Origin: Methylobacterium sp. 77
Lineage (GTDB): Bacteria; Pseudomonadota; Alphaproteobacteria; Rhizobiales; Beijerinckiaceae
Assembly: GCF_000372825.1 (NCBI RefSeq)
Contig: NZ_KB910516.1
Coordinates: 2,833,825-2,897,824, forward strand
DNA: 64,000 nucleotides
Reading direction: 5' to 3'
The notes under the pieces were generated by a model. The model did no database searches, had not been told where the DNA came from, and saw nothing but the letters and a program-made list of their open reading frames with translations. Positions 1-8,601 of the stretch are shown here, piece by piece. The stretch's first letter is position 1, and each line of letters begins with the position of its first letter. The position numbers were made by a program, and so were the translations under genes.

Positions 1-566
1 GGATGTAGATATTTCGCGAAGGCGAACCAGACGACGAAGCCGACGATCACCGCGATCGCATCGTTGCGCCAGCCGGCCGGCTGCGCGACCACGCCGTGCT
101 GGGCCGCCACGGCACCCGCCGAGCGGGCCCGACGCTTGGCGCTGATACGTGCGATGACCGCCCAGGCGAGGAAGCTGCCGAACAGCAGGATCGAGCCGAG
201 ATCGCCGTTGGCGAGAAGGTGGGCCGTCGCCCAGATCTTCACCGCGAGCAGCATCGGGTGCTTGGCCCGTGCCCGGATGTGGCCGGGTAGGAACGCGGAC
301 GCCATGGCGATGAAGGCGAGGAGCGTGAGCAACAGCGCGAGATGACGCGTCCAGACCGGCGGGTTCCACACCTCGATATAGCCATGGGCGCGGTATTGGC
401 CGAACCCGTAGGCGATGAGGACGATGCCGAGCACCGACAGGAGGGTATAGCCGAGCTTGTACCGGCTCTCGCCCACCTCATCGATGACGCCGGCGCGCTT
501 GGCCCTCAGCATGGAGAAGGCGTGCGTGCCGAGGAACAGCACGAGGCCGAGGATCAGGATGAGCAT
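1..566 (-). CDS. NnrU family membrane protein (3' end cut by window edge)
   Basis: The reading frame is open from an ATG at 566 down to base 1 and continues outside the window, so the stop is not seen. The product begins MLILILGLVLFLGTHAFS and shows several hydrophobic segments. The block KHPMLLAVKIWATAHLLANG in the middle is typical of NnrU family proteins, inner-membrane proteins first linked to nitric oxide/denitrification regulons and later found widely without denitrification genes. About 188 codons are present, close to the full length of the family. No nitrogen-oxide genes are visible here, so the physiological role is open. Confidence 0.8.
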   Translation of the reverse strand, partial: MLILILGLVLFLGTHAFSMLRAKRAGVIDEVGESRYKLGYTLLSVLGIVLIAYGFGQYRAHGYIEVWNPPVWTRHLALLLTLLAFIAMASAFLPGHIRARAKHPMLLAVKIWATAHLLANGDLGSILLFGSFLAWAVIARISAKRRARSAGAVAAQHGVVAQPAGWRNDAIAVIVGFVVWFAFAKYLH

Positions 567-674
567 GAAGGGCCTTCGAATCGTGCCTGTGGATCGATGG
601 AGCCTATCCAGGCCGGGTGAAGCAGACTGTAATGGTTCAAAACCCAAACTCGGACGGATGTCCAGGCTCACCCG

Positions 675-1844
675 ATGACGCGGCTCCTCGCTCTCCTCCT
701 TCTCGTCCTGGTCTCCGACGCCGTCGAGGCACGGTCGGAGCCGCCATTGTCGGCTCTGACGGTCGTCGGGTCGCCGACGACGATCTTCAAGGCCGGCCGC
801 GATGCCTGCGATGGCGCGGACGTGCCCGACGCCTCGGCGCGCGCGTTTCGCGATGCCTCGGGCAGCGTCGCCCTGTTCGGCATGCATTACCGCAACCGGG
901 CCATGCGTGGGCCGAACCTCGACCAGCTCAAGCTCGACTGCACCATCGTCCTCGATTCCGGTGAGAAGGCCGACCCGGCCGCCTATGACGATCGCTCGTG
1001 GATCACCGCCACCTGGACCGACGACGGCAAGGCCGTCGCAGCCCTCGTCCATCACGAGTATCAGGCCAACGAGCACGAGGGACGCTGCAGCGCGAAGGCC
1101 TATCTCGCGTGCTGGTACAATACGGTCGTGGCGGCCTCCTCCGGCGATGGCGGGCGCAACTTCACCCGTGCCACGCCTCCGTTGGTGGTCGCCGGAGCGC
1201 CGTTCCGCCAGGAGGTCGGCCAAGGGCGCCAGCGCGGCTTCTTCAACCCCTCGAACATCGTCGGTGACGGGCGCTGGCGCTATGTCCTCGTCGGCACAAC
1301 AGGGTGGTCCACGGGCGGCAACGACCAATCCGCCGGCGTCTGCCTGTTCCGCACCGACAGGCCCTCCGATCCGACGCGCTGGCGCGCCTGGACCGGTCTC
1401 GGCTTCACCGCGGCCTTTCCCGATCCCTACATCAAACAACCTCTGCTCTCAGAGACGTGCAAGCCGCTGGAGCCGTTCCCCGCCCCTGTCGGCGCGATGG
1501 TGCGCCATCGCGGGACGGGTGCGTGGATCGCCGTGTTCATGGCCAAGGCCGGCGGACGCTTCGCGGAATCCGGGTTCTACTGGACGACGTCGCGGGATCT
1601 GCTGACCTGGGATCAGCCGCGCCTGCTGTTGGCCGGGTCCACGCTCTACGACGATCCATGCACGGCAAAGGGCGATCTCATCGCCTATCCCTCGATCCTC
1701 GACCCGACGGCGACGGGCCGCAACTTCGACGATGTCGGCGACAGCGCGCTTCTCACCTACGTCACGCTGCGCCGGGAGGGCTGTACCGTGACGTCGGACC
1801 GCGACCTCCTCCGCAGGCCGCTGTCGATCAAGGTCTGGCCTTGA
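675..1844 (+). CDS. Secreted hypothetical protein with one Asp-box (sialidase-like repeat)
   Basis: The 389-aa product has an N-terminal Sec-type signal peptide (about residues 1-19, a Leu-rich core ending VEA), so export to the periplasm or beyond is likely. Around residues 156-163 it carries SGDGGRNF, which matches the Asp-box pattern S-x-D-x-G-x-x-F of sialidase-like beta-propellers. Many Trp, Gly and Asp residues also suit a beta-rich fold. I do not recognise a catalytic set, so neither glycosidase activity nor substrate can be claimed. It stands alone on the plus strand, 39 bp before the cupin remnant. Expression is plausible from the 108-bp gap that separates it from the divergent NnrU gene. 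Confidence 0.6.
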   Translation: MTRLLALLLLVLVSDAVEARSEPPLSALTVVGSPTTIFKAGRDACDGADVPDASARAFRDASGSVALFGMHYRNRAMRGPNLDQLKLDCTIVLDSGEKADPAAYDDRSWITATWTDDGKAVAALVHHEYQANEHEGRCSAKAYLACWYNTVVAASSGDGGRNFTRATPPLVVAGAPFRQEVGQGRQRGFFNPSNIVGDGRWRYVLVGTTGWSTGGNDQSAGVCLFRTDRPSDPTRWRAWTGLGFTAAFPDPYIKQPLLSETCKPLEPFPAPVGAMVRHRGTGAWIAVFMAKAGGRFAESGFYWTTSRDLLTWDQPRLLLAGSTLYDDPCTAKGDLIAYPSILDPTATGRNFDDVGDSALLTYVTLRREGCTVTSDRDLLRRPLSIKVWP

Positions 1845-1883
1845 GGCCTCCCTTTCCCCCTCTCGATGGGATGAAACCGCGCC

Positions 1884-2215
1884 ATGACCGAGCCTTGCGG
1901 CACCTGGGCGGATCAGACCGAAACCACGGCTCCGAACGGCGTCGCCAAGCGCAGTCTGCACGGCGAAGGCGCGAGCCTCGTGCGCGTCGTCATTCCTGGC
2001 GGGACGATGGCCGGGCGGCACAGCCACTCGCACGAGCAGTTCGTCCAGGTGCTGAAGGGGCCGGCATCATCGAGACGGAAAAGGAGACCGTAGCGTTCGG
2101 GCCGGGAAGCGTGTTCCACGTCCTTCCCGAGATCTGGCACGCCGCCGAATTCGTCACCGATACGGTGCTGGTGGAGCTCAACCTCGCCCCGTTGTCGCAC
2201 TCACGCTTTGCCTAA
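1884..2215 (+). pseudogene. Small cupin-domain protein broken by a -1 frameshift
   Basis: The first 70 codons from the ATG at 1884 read as a cupin start: GGTMAGRHSHSHEQFVQVLKG contains the metal-binding H-x-H-x(4)-Q region and a following beta strand. The frame then runs into a stop at 2091-2093. In the next frame the cupin continues without a break from about 2060 (AGIIETEKETVAFGPGSV, then PEIWHAAEF with the last metal His) to a TAA at 2213-2215. One base missing from the G run at 2057-2060 explains both frames. Joined, the product would be about 110 aa, a normal size for a single-domain cupin. It is either a real pseudogene or a sequencing error in a homopolymer. Confidence 0.7.
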
Positions 2216-2221
2216 GCGGTC

Positions 2222-3118
2222 TTACCGCAGCTGTTCCTCGCGCATCAGGACGATAAAGGCCCGCAGGGCGGACGGCACGTGGCGGCGGCCGGAATAATAC
2301 AGGTGGAAACCGGGAAACGCCGGGCACCATTCCTCCAGCAGCCGCACCACCTTGCCCTGCGCCAGAGCCTCCACCGCATAGCCCTCGAACACGAAGGCGA
2401 GGCCGATGCCCTGGATCGCGGCCTCGACCATCAATTCCTGATCGCCGAACGTCAGTTTTCCCTCCACGGCAAGGTCGCAGGGCTCGCCGTCCTTCTCGAA
2501 TTCCCAATCGAACATGCGGCCATCGGGAAAGCGCTGTCGGATGCACGCGTGGACGGCGAGATCCTGTGGGCTGCGCGGAGACCCGTGCCGATCGAGATAA
2601 GCGGGAGAACCGACGACGGCGAAACGCTGTGAGCCGCCGATGGGCAGGGCGATCATGTCCTTCGCCACGCGGTCGCCCATGCGGATGCCCGCATCGAACC
2701 CTTCGGCCACCACATCGGTCAGCACGTTGTCGCCGGTGATCTCGATGGCGACGCCGGGATGACGTGCCAGGAACCGCGCCACCAGCGGCAGGAGAATGAG
2801 CCGGCACGCCGCGTGCGGGGCGTTGATCCTGAGATGACCGGTGACGTCGTCGCCAAACAGACGCGTGGCGTCCACGGCGTCCCCGATCTCGGCCAGGGCG
2901 GGACCGAGCCGCGCGAGGAGGGCCGCCCCGGCTTCCGTCATGGCGACGCTGCGGGTGGTGCGATGGAGCAACCGCACGCCCATCCGCGCTTCGAGACCAC
3001 GCAGGGCATGGCTCAGGGCCGACGGCGAGACGCCAAGCTCCGCAGCGGCTTTGCGAAAGCTGCGATGGGTCGCGACGGACGCGAAGGCGGCGAGATCCGA
3101 CAGGTCGGCGCGCTGCAT
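2222..3118 (-). CDS. LysR family transcriptional regulator
   Basis: The 298-aa protein has the LysR layout: an N-terminal winged helix-turn-helix (about residues 5-63, with FRKAAAELGVSPSALSHALR as the recognition region) and a periplasmic-binding-like effector domain from about 90 to 290. It is transcribed divergently from the aldo/keto reductase at 3217, with about 98 bp between the two starts, the usual setting for a LysR protein that controls its neighbour. The sequence resembles the subgroup that often sits beside oxidoreductases. The inducer is unknown. The gene ends 7 bp from the stop of the convergent cupin remnant. Confidence 0.88.
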   Translation of the reverse strand: MQRADLSDLAAFASVATHRSFRKAAAELGVSPSALSHALRGLEARMGVRLLHRTTRSVAMTEAGAALLARLGPALAEIGDAVDATRLFGDDVTGHLRINAPHAACRLILLPLVARFLARHPGVAIEITGDNVLTDVVAEGFDAGIRMGDRVAKDMIALPIGGSQRFAVVGSPAYLDRHGSPRSPQDLAVHACIRQRFPDGRMFDWEFEKDGEPCDLAVEGKLTFGDQELMVEAAIQGIGLAFVFEGYAVEALAQGKVVRLLEEWCPAFPGFHLYYSGRRHVPSALRAFIVLMREEQLR

Positions 3119-3216
3119 TGATGAAGCTCGCTCAGCAGCTCATTCAGGATTGCCCAGCTTATGGGAGGAAGCGCACCCTGTCAGAGATCGCGTCCACGAT
3201 GAACAGGATGTGTCCC

Positions 3217-4200
3217 ATGCAAAAGCGGCCCCTCGGCACCACCGGTCTCACCATCTCCGCCCCCGGCCTCGGCTGCATGGGCATGTCCGAATTCTACGGG
3301 CCGACGGAGGATACCGCCTCGCTGGCGACGCTGAGCGCGGCCCTCGATATCGGCTACGACTTCCTCGACACCGCCGACACGTACGGTCTCGGCCATAACG
3401 AGGAGCTGCTCGGCACCTTCCTGAAGCATCGCCGCGACGGGATCGTCCTCGCCACCAAGTTCGGCATCGTGCGCGATGCGGCCGGATCGCGCCGGATCGA
3501 CAACACGCCCGCCTATGTCGCGGCGGCCTGCGACGCATCGCTGAAGCGCCTGCGCATCGAGACGATCGACCTGTACTATTGCCACCGCCGCAATCCCGAG
3601 ACGCCGCTGGAAGAGACCATCGGCGCCATGGCGAAGCTGGTGGCGGCGGGCAAGGTTCGGGCGCTCGGCCTCTCGGAGGTATCCCCGGCGACGTTGCGGG
3701 CCGCGCATGCCCTCCATCCCATCGCGGCGGTCCAGAGCGAGTATTCGCTGTGGAGCCGGGAGCCGGAGGACGGGATGCTGGAGACCTGCGCCGAACTCGG
3801 CGTGACCTTCGTGGCCTATTCGCCCCTCGGGCGCGGCTTCCTCACCGGGGCTATCGATCCGGAGGCGCTGAGCGAGGGCGACTTCCGCAAGGGCAACCCG
3901 CGTTTCCAGGGGCCGGCCCTGGCGCAGAACCGGCGCCTCGCCGACACGCTCGGCACCTTCGCGACAGCTCGCGGTGTCACCGCGGCACAGGTGGCCCTGG
4001 CCTGGCTCGTGACCAAAGCACCGAACGTGGTGCCAATCCCCGGCGCCCGCCGTGCGACCCGGCTCGCTGAGAACGCGGCGGGCGTCGACCTCGCACTGTC
4101 GACAGGGGATGTGGCGGAACTCGACACCCTGTTCGCGCGGGATGCGGTGGCGGGCGCACGCTACGCGGCCGGCGGAACGGCCGGTATCGAGGTCATCTGA
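3217..4200 (+). CDS. Aldo/keto reductase
   Basis: NADP-dependent oxidoreductase of the (beta/alpha)8 aldo/keto reductase superfamily. The start at 3217 gives 327 aa and begins MQKRPLGTTGLTISAPGLG, as family members do. A purine-rich AGGA lies about 9 bases upstream, so I reject the in-frame ATGs further upstream. The catalytic tetrad is visible: Asp and Tyr in DTADTYGLG, Lys in LATKFG and His in YYCHRR. The late NADP-binding block VPIPGARRATRL is also present. Substrate is not predictable from sequence; relatives reduce aldehydes and ketones or act in stress tolerance. It is divergent from a LysR gene that probably regulates it. Confidence 0.88.
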   Translation: MQKRPLGTTGLTISAPGLGCMGMSEFYGPTEDTASLATLSAALDIGYDFLDTADTYGLGHNEELLGTFLKHRRDGIVLATKFGIVRDAAGSRRIDNTPAYVAAACDASLKRLRIETIDLYYCHRRNPETPLEETIGAMAKLVAAGKVRALGLSEVSPATLRAAHALHPIAAVQSEYSLWSREPEDGMLETCAELGVTFVAYSPLGRGFLTGAIDPEALSEGDFRKGNPRFQGPALAQNRRLADTLGTFATARGVTAAQVALAWLVTKAPNVVPIPGARRATRLAENAAGVDLALSTGDVAELDTLFARDAVAGARYAAGGTAGIEVI

Positions 4201-4268
4201 CCCGGATGCGCGCGGGCGCTCGCTGGCGCCGGCCCGCGTCAGACCGCGTCAGACCGAGAGTTCGCGCC

Positions 4269-5825
4269 TCACTCCCACTCGATCGTGCCGGGCGGCTTCG
4301 AGGTGATGTCGTAGGTCACCCGGTTGATGCCCTTGACCTCGTTGATGATGCGGGTGGCGACGCGGCCGAGGAAGGCCATGTCGAAGGGGTAGAAGTCGGC
4401 GGTCATGCCGTCGACCGAGGTGACGGCGCGGAGCGCGCAGACATGGTCGTAGGTGCGGCCATCGCCCATCACGCCCACCGTCTTCACCGGCAGGATCACG
4501 GCGAAAGCCTGCCAGATCGTGTCGTAGAGCCCGGCCTTGCGGATCTCGTCGAGGTAGATCGCGTCGGCCTTGCGCAGGGCCTCCAGCTTCTCGGCGGTGA
4601 TGGTGCCGGGGCAGCGGATGGCAAGGCCCGGGCCGGGGAACGGATGGCGGCCGACGAAAGCCTCCGGCAGGCCGAGTTCCTTGCCGAGGACCCGGACCTC
4701 GTCCTTGAACAATTCGCGCAGGGGCTCCACCAGCTGCATGTTCATGCGCTCGGGCAGGCCGCCGACATTGTGGTGGCTCTTGATCGTCACCGAGGGGCCG
4801 CCGGTGAACGAGACGCTCTCGATCACGTCCGGATAGAGCGTGCCCTGCGCGAGGAAGGCCGCGCCGCCGATCTTCTTCGCCTCCTCGTCGAACACGTCGA
4901 TGAACAGGCGGCCGATGGTCTTGCGCTTGATCTCCGGGTCGCTGACGCCCTCCAACTGTCCGAGGAACAGCTCCTGCGCCTGAACATGGATCAAGGGGAT
5001 GTTGTAGTGATCGCGGAACAGCCGCACGACCTCGTCGGCCTCGCCGAGGCGGAGCAGGCCGTGATCGACGAAAACGCAGGTGAGCTGATCGCCGATCGCC
5101 TCGTGGATCAGCACGGCCGCCACCGACGAGTCGACACCGCCCGACAGGCCGCAGATCACCCGCTCCTTGCCGACCTGCTCACGGATCTTGGCGATCGCCT
5201 CTTCGCGGTAGGCCCCCATGGTCCAGTCGCCGGTACAGCCGGCGATGTCGCGCACGAAGTTGCGGATCAGAAGCGCCCCGTGCGGGGTATGCGCCACCTC
5301 CGGGTGGAACTGGACCGCATAATAGTTGCGCGCTTCGTCGGCGACGGCGGCGAAGGGGGCGTTCTTGGAGATGGCGACGGTGGTGAAGCCGTTGGGCAGC
5401 TTGGTGACGCGGTCACCGTGGCTCATCCAGACCGGGTAATGCTCGCCCACGTGCCAGACGCCCTTGAACAGCGGGCAATCGGCCAGGATCTCGATCTCGG
5501 CGCGGCCGAACTCGGCATGGTGGCCACCCTCGACCTCGCCGCCGAGCTGGGCGGCCATGGTCTGCTGGCCGTAGCAGATGCCGAAGACCGGCACGCCCGA
5601 ATCGAACACGACCTGTGGCGTGCGGGGCGAGGCGTCGCTCGTGACCGATTCGGGGCCGCCGGAGAGGATCACGCCCTTGGGCTTGGTCTCGGCGAAGGCC
5701 TCCGCCGCCTTGGTGAAGGGGACGATCTCGCAATAGACCCCCTCCTCACGCACGCGCCGTGCGATGAGCTGGGTCACCTGGCTGCCGAAATCGACGATGA
5801 GGATCTTGTCGTGGTCGGTATTCAT
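4269..5825 (-). CDS. guaA: GMP synthase (glutamine-hydrolysing)
   Basis: Converts XMP to GMP using ATP and the amide of glutamine, the last step of de novo GMP synthesis in the cytosol. The 518-aa protein has three parts. A class I glutamine amidotransferase domain is at about 1-200 (nucleophile Cys84 in FGICYGQQ, His/Glu in the block FHPEVAHTP). An ATP-pyrophosphatase domain carries the P-loop [12 protein letters not shown] near residue 230. The C-terminal dimerisation domain ends KPPGTIEWE. Length is normal. It lies near rsmB and guaB on the same strand, so the window holds both dedicated steps from IMP to GMP. Confidence 0.98.
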   Translation of the reverse strand: MNTDHDKILIVDFGSQVTQLIARRVREEGVYCEIVPFTKAAEAFAETKPKGVILSGGPESVTSDASPRTPQVVFDSGVPVFGICYGQQTMAAQLGGEVEGGHHAEFGRAEIEILADCPLFKGVWHVGEHYPVWMSHGDRVTKLPNGFTTVAISKNAPFAAVADEARNYYAVQFHPEVAHTPHGALLIRNFVRDIAGCTGDWTMGAYREEAIAKIREQVGKERVICGLSGGVDSSVAAVLIHEAIGDQLTCVFVDHGLLRLGEADEVVRLFRDHYNIPLIHVQAQELFLGQLEGVSDPEIKRKTIGRLFIDVFDEEAKKIGGAAFLAQGTLYPDVIESVSFTGGPSVTIKSHHNVGGLPERMNMQLVEPLRELFKDEVRVLGKELGLPEAFVGRHPFPGPGLAIRCPGTITAEKLEALRKADAIYLDEIRKAGLYDTIWQAFAVILPVKTVGVMGDGRTYDHVCALRAVTSVDGMTADFYPFDMAFLGRVATRIINEVKGINRVTYDITSKPPGTIEWE

Positions 5826-5944
5826 GCATCGGAGTTAGACGAGCCCCTGCCCCCGTGCAACGCGCAGGTTCCGCAGGGCGCGCTCTGCCCACATGCGTTG
5901 GGCGCGCCCGCACATCAGGGGAGGCTCCGCCGGATGCGGTCCGG

Positions 5945-6904
5945 TCACGCCCGCAGGAAGCCGCGCCGGCGCATCCAGGTGAGGAACAGCCCGGACCATG
6001 CCGCGGCCGGAGAGCCCGGCACGCCGAGGCCGAAGCCGTGGCCGCCGCGCTCGAACAGGTGCAGCTCCGTCGGCACCAGGGCACCGCGCAGGGCCGAGTA
6101 CATCAGCAGGCTGTTGTCTACGACCGCGATCGGATCGTCGGCCGCCTGGGCGAGGAAGGTCGGCGGCGCCTTCTCGCGCACATGAGTATCCACCGAATAA
6201 ACCGACGCCTTCACCGGATCGGGCGGGTCGCCCGCGAGGATACGGCGCGTGGAGGTGCGATCGAAAGGCGGTCGCAAGGTGATGACCGGGTAGATCAGGC
6301 CGGCGAGCTCGGGCCGCGCCGAGAGCGCATCGCTCGCATCGAGCGCGGCATAGGTTTCCGCCGTGGCGCGCGTGGCCGCCTCCCCCATCAGGTGGCCGCC
6401 GGCGGAGAAGCCGAGGACGCCGATCCGCTCGGGGTCGACGCCGTAGCTCACGGCCCCCGCCCGAACCAGCCGGAGCGCCCGCTGCACGTCCTGAAGCGGT
6501 GCGTCGGGGCCGGCCGCCCAGCCCTCGCCGGGCAGGCGGTAGATCAGGACGAAGGCGGTGATACCGACGCCGGCGAGCCATCGCGCCACCGGGATTCCCT
6601 CATTGCCGATGTCGATGCGGCGGTAGCCCCCGCCCGCCGCCACCACCATGGCCGCGCCGTTGGGTTTCGGCGCACGCATCACCAGCAAACAGGGCCGCGC
6701 GACGTTGCTGATCACCCCATCGCGGCTCTCGTCGAAACGCCCATCGGCCGCGATGGGGCCACCGCCTCCTGGCGGAAGGCCGGGCCAGAGGTCGATCACA
6801 TCGAGGTTGGTGCCGGGAGCCGGAATCGCCTCGGCACGGGCCTCCGTACCGCCGGACAGCATCGCCGCGGCTGCGGCGAACAATGTCCGGCGGTCGAGGC
6901 GCAT
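5945..6904 (-). CDS. Exported alpha/beta hydrolase (acetyl-esterase/BD-FAE type)
   Basis: The 319-aa product starts at the ATG at 6904, which overlaps the rsmB stop by one base (TGATG), so the two genes are probably translated together. The N-terminus MRLDRRTLFAAAAAML is a twin-arginine-type export signal. Hydrolase features are an oxyanion-hole region VVAAGGGYRRI, nucleophile elbow GFSAGGH, an acid near AQAADDP and the His in GGHGFGLG. This is the pattern of BD-FAE and acetyl-xylan-esterase-like enzymes that deacylate sugars or small esters. The substrate is not known. Longer readings upstream lie inside rsmB in another frame and are rejected. Confidence 0.82.
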   Translation of the reverse strand: MRLDRRTLFAAAAAMLSGGTEARAEAIPAPGTNLDVIDLWPGLPPGGGGPIAADGRFDESRDGVISNVARPCLLVMRAPKPNGAAMVVAAGGGYRRIDIGNEGIPVARWLAGVGITAFVLIYRLPGEGWAAGPDAPLQDVQRALRLVRAGAVSYGVDPERIGVLGFSAGGHLMGEAATRATAETYAALDASDALSARPELAGLIYPVITLRPPFDRTSTRRILAGDPPDPVKASVYSVDTHVREKAPPTFLAQAADDPIAVVDNSLLMYSALRGALVPTELHLFERGGHGFGLGVPGSPAAAWSGLFLTWMRRRGFLRA

Positions 6905-8169
6905 CAGCCGCGCCGTTCCAGGGTGGCGACGTAGAACCCGTCGGTCCCCGTAAGCGCCGGACTCATCTGCAGGCCGTGCTCGGTGAGCCGGACCACCTCC
7001 GCGAGTCCGGGAACATGGTCGGCGAGGATCGTCTCCGCCGGCAGGATCGTCAGCCCGCCATCGGCACGTGCCAGGATGCCGTCGACGGCGGCGTCGTTCT
7101 CCTCCCTCAGCAGGGAGCAGGTGATGTAGGTGATCCGTCCACCCGGCCGTACCAGGCGCAAGGCCCGGTCGAGCACTTCGGCCTGGTCGGCGACGCGCGC
7201 GCTGAGGGAACCTGGGCGCAGGCGCCATTTGGCGTCGGGATTACGCCGCCAGGTTCCCGTGCCGGTGCAGGGCGCGTCGACCACGACCCGATCGACGGTG
7301 CCGTCGAGATCGCCGAGGACGTCGGCCCTGGCGCGGCCGCCGCGCGGCGTGCGGATTTCGGCCTCGACGCCGGCTCGGCGCAGGCGATCGTGGATCGGTG
7401 CGAGACGGCGCGGGTCGTCGTCGGTGGCGATGAGCCGGCCCCGGTTCTGCATCATCGCCGCCAGAGCGAGGGTCTTGCCGCCGCCGCCGGCGCAGAGATC
7501 GACCACGGTCTCGCCGGGGCGCGCACCGCTCAGGATACCGGCGATCTGGGACCCTTCGTCCTGGATCTCGTACCACCCGTCGAGGAATTCCGGCTCCACA
7601 TGCAGAGCGGGGCCGCGCCCGTCCTCGCCCAGGGGAATGCGCAGGCCGTTGGGCGCGTGGGGCGTCGGCTCCGGTGCCAGATGGGCGAGGCCGGCCAATG
7701 CCGTCTCGCGGTCGCGCTTCAAGGTGTTGACGCGGATGTCGAGGGGGGCACGACGGGCCAGCGCACGCAGTTCCTCCAGCAGAGCGTCGCCGAACAGGTG
7801 TTCCAGCGAAGGCAGGATCCAGTCCGGCACGTCGCCGGCCACATGCGCCGGCGCATCGGACAGGGAGCCCTCGGCAATGGCCGTCCGCTCGGCATCGGTC
7901 AGGGGATCGGGCGCGAAGCGCTCGCCGGAGAACAGGCCGGCGATGGTCGGCGCGGCAAGTCCATGCTGCAGCCGCAGCATGCCGATGAGGATGGCGCGCG
8001 GCGTCTCCTCTCCCATCACCCAGGCGGCGGAGGCGCGACGGCGCAGGGCGTCGTAGACGAGGCTCGCGATGGCGGCACGGTCGCCGGAGCCGGCGAAACG
8101 GTGGGCGAGGCCCCAATCCTTGAGGGCATCGGCGGCCGGACGGCGGCGGCCGGCGATGTCGGCGAGCAC
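6904..8169 (-). CDS. rsmB: 16S rRNA m5C967 methyltransferase RsmB
   Basis: S-adenosylmethionine-dependent methyltransferase that modifies C967 of 16S rRNA. The N-terminal NusB-like RNA-binding domain (about 1-130) is followed by the Rossmann methyltransferase domain with motif I VVDLCAGGGGKTLALA, motif IV Cys in DAPCTGTGTW and the catalytic TC in ITYITCSLLREEN. Length 421 aa from the GTG at 8169. Homology continues upstream of that GTG in frame (LSAAIEV), with no ATG, GTG or TTG to start it, so the true start may be a CTG near 8208 or the listed GTG. Downstream it overlaps the esterase gene. guaA lies farther downstream on the same strand. Confidence 0.9.
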   Translation of the reverse strand: MLADIAGRRRPAADALKDWGLAHRFAGSGDRAAIASLVYDALRRRASAAWVMGEETPRAILIGMLRLQHGLAAPTIAGLFSGERFAPDPLTDAERTAIAEGSLSDAPAHVAGDVPDWILPSLEHLFGDALLEELRALARRAPLDIRVNTLKRDRETALAGLAHLAPEPTPHAPNGLRIPLGEDGRGPALHVEPEFLDGWYEIQDEGSQIAGILSGARPGETVVDLCAGGGGKTLALAAMMQNRGRLIATDDDPRRLAPIHDRLRRAGVEAEIRTPRGGRARADVLGDLDGTVDRVVVDAPCTGTGTWRRNPDAKWRLRPGSLSARVADQAEVLDRALRLVRPGGRITYITCSLLREENDAAVDGILARADGGLTILPAETILADHVPGLAEVVRLTEHGLQMSPALTGTDGFYVATLERRG

Positions 8170-8403
8170 CTCGATGGCGGCGGAGAGACGAGCGGGAGGG
8201 GTCAGGACGAAATCCTCAGGGTTAGGGAAGCGTGACCGAGCGGAAACGTTGCCGCGATACGGCCACGCTTTGATCCGCAGCCGAACACAATACAGCCGAG
8301 CTTCCGGCGCGATCCGTCGTCAAAACGGCATGGCGCCAGAACTGTCTCGTGCCCTTGCTGCGCCCGAGCCCGCTGCGTCAACGTCCGGAGCTTCGCAATC
8401 GTC

Positions 8404-8574
8404 ATGTCCCCCATCATTCATCTGGCCCTCGCGGGCCTCGTCCTGCTCAGCGTCGCCGCCTGCTCCACCGCGCCCGCCGTCGATCTGACGCCTCCGCCCC
8501 AGCGTCCCTACGATGCCAAGACGCAGCTCGAATACGGCAATCGGCCTCCGCCGCCGCCCGCTCCGCGTTACTGA
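8404..8574 (+). CDS. Small proline-rich lipoprotein
   Basis: A 56-aa product that is easily missed because of its length. It has a lipoprotein signal: hydrophobic stretch LALAGLVLLSV followed by the lipobox VAAC with Cys20, then a short Pro-rich, tyrosine-containing tail ending PPPPPAPRY. After cleavage and acylation only about 37 residues would remain, anchored in a membrane. Coding is supported by the clean lipobox, GC-rich third positions and the fit between divergent rsmB and convergent panE. Similar tiny alphaproteobacterial lipoproteins are often annotated only as hypothetical. Role unknown. Confidence 0.7.
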   Translation: MSPIIHLALAGLVLLSVAACSTAPAVDLTPPPQRPYDAKTQLEYGNRPPPPPAPRY

Positions 8575-8601
8575 TCGTCCGGTGCCGACGGAGGCCGCCG
8601 C

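Noticed and set aside
2050..2070. Programmed ribosomal frameshift in the cupin gene
   Set aside because: No slippery heptamer or clear downstream pseudoknot; a single-base deletion in a G run is simpler.
4206..6185. Long open reading of 659 codons on the plus strand
   Set aside because: It is antisense to guaA, whose motifs and length are beyond doubt. Long antisense frames are common in GC-rich DNA.
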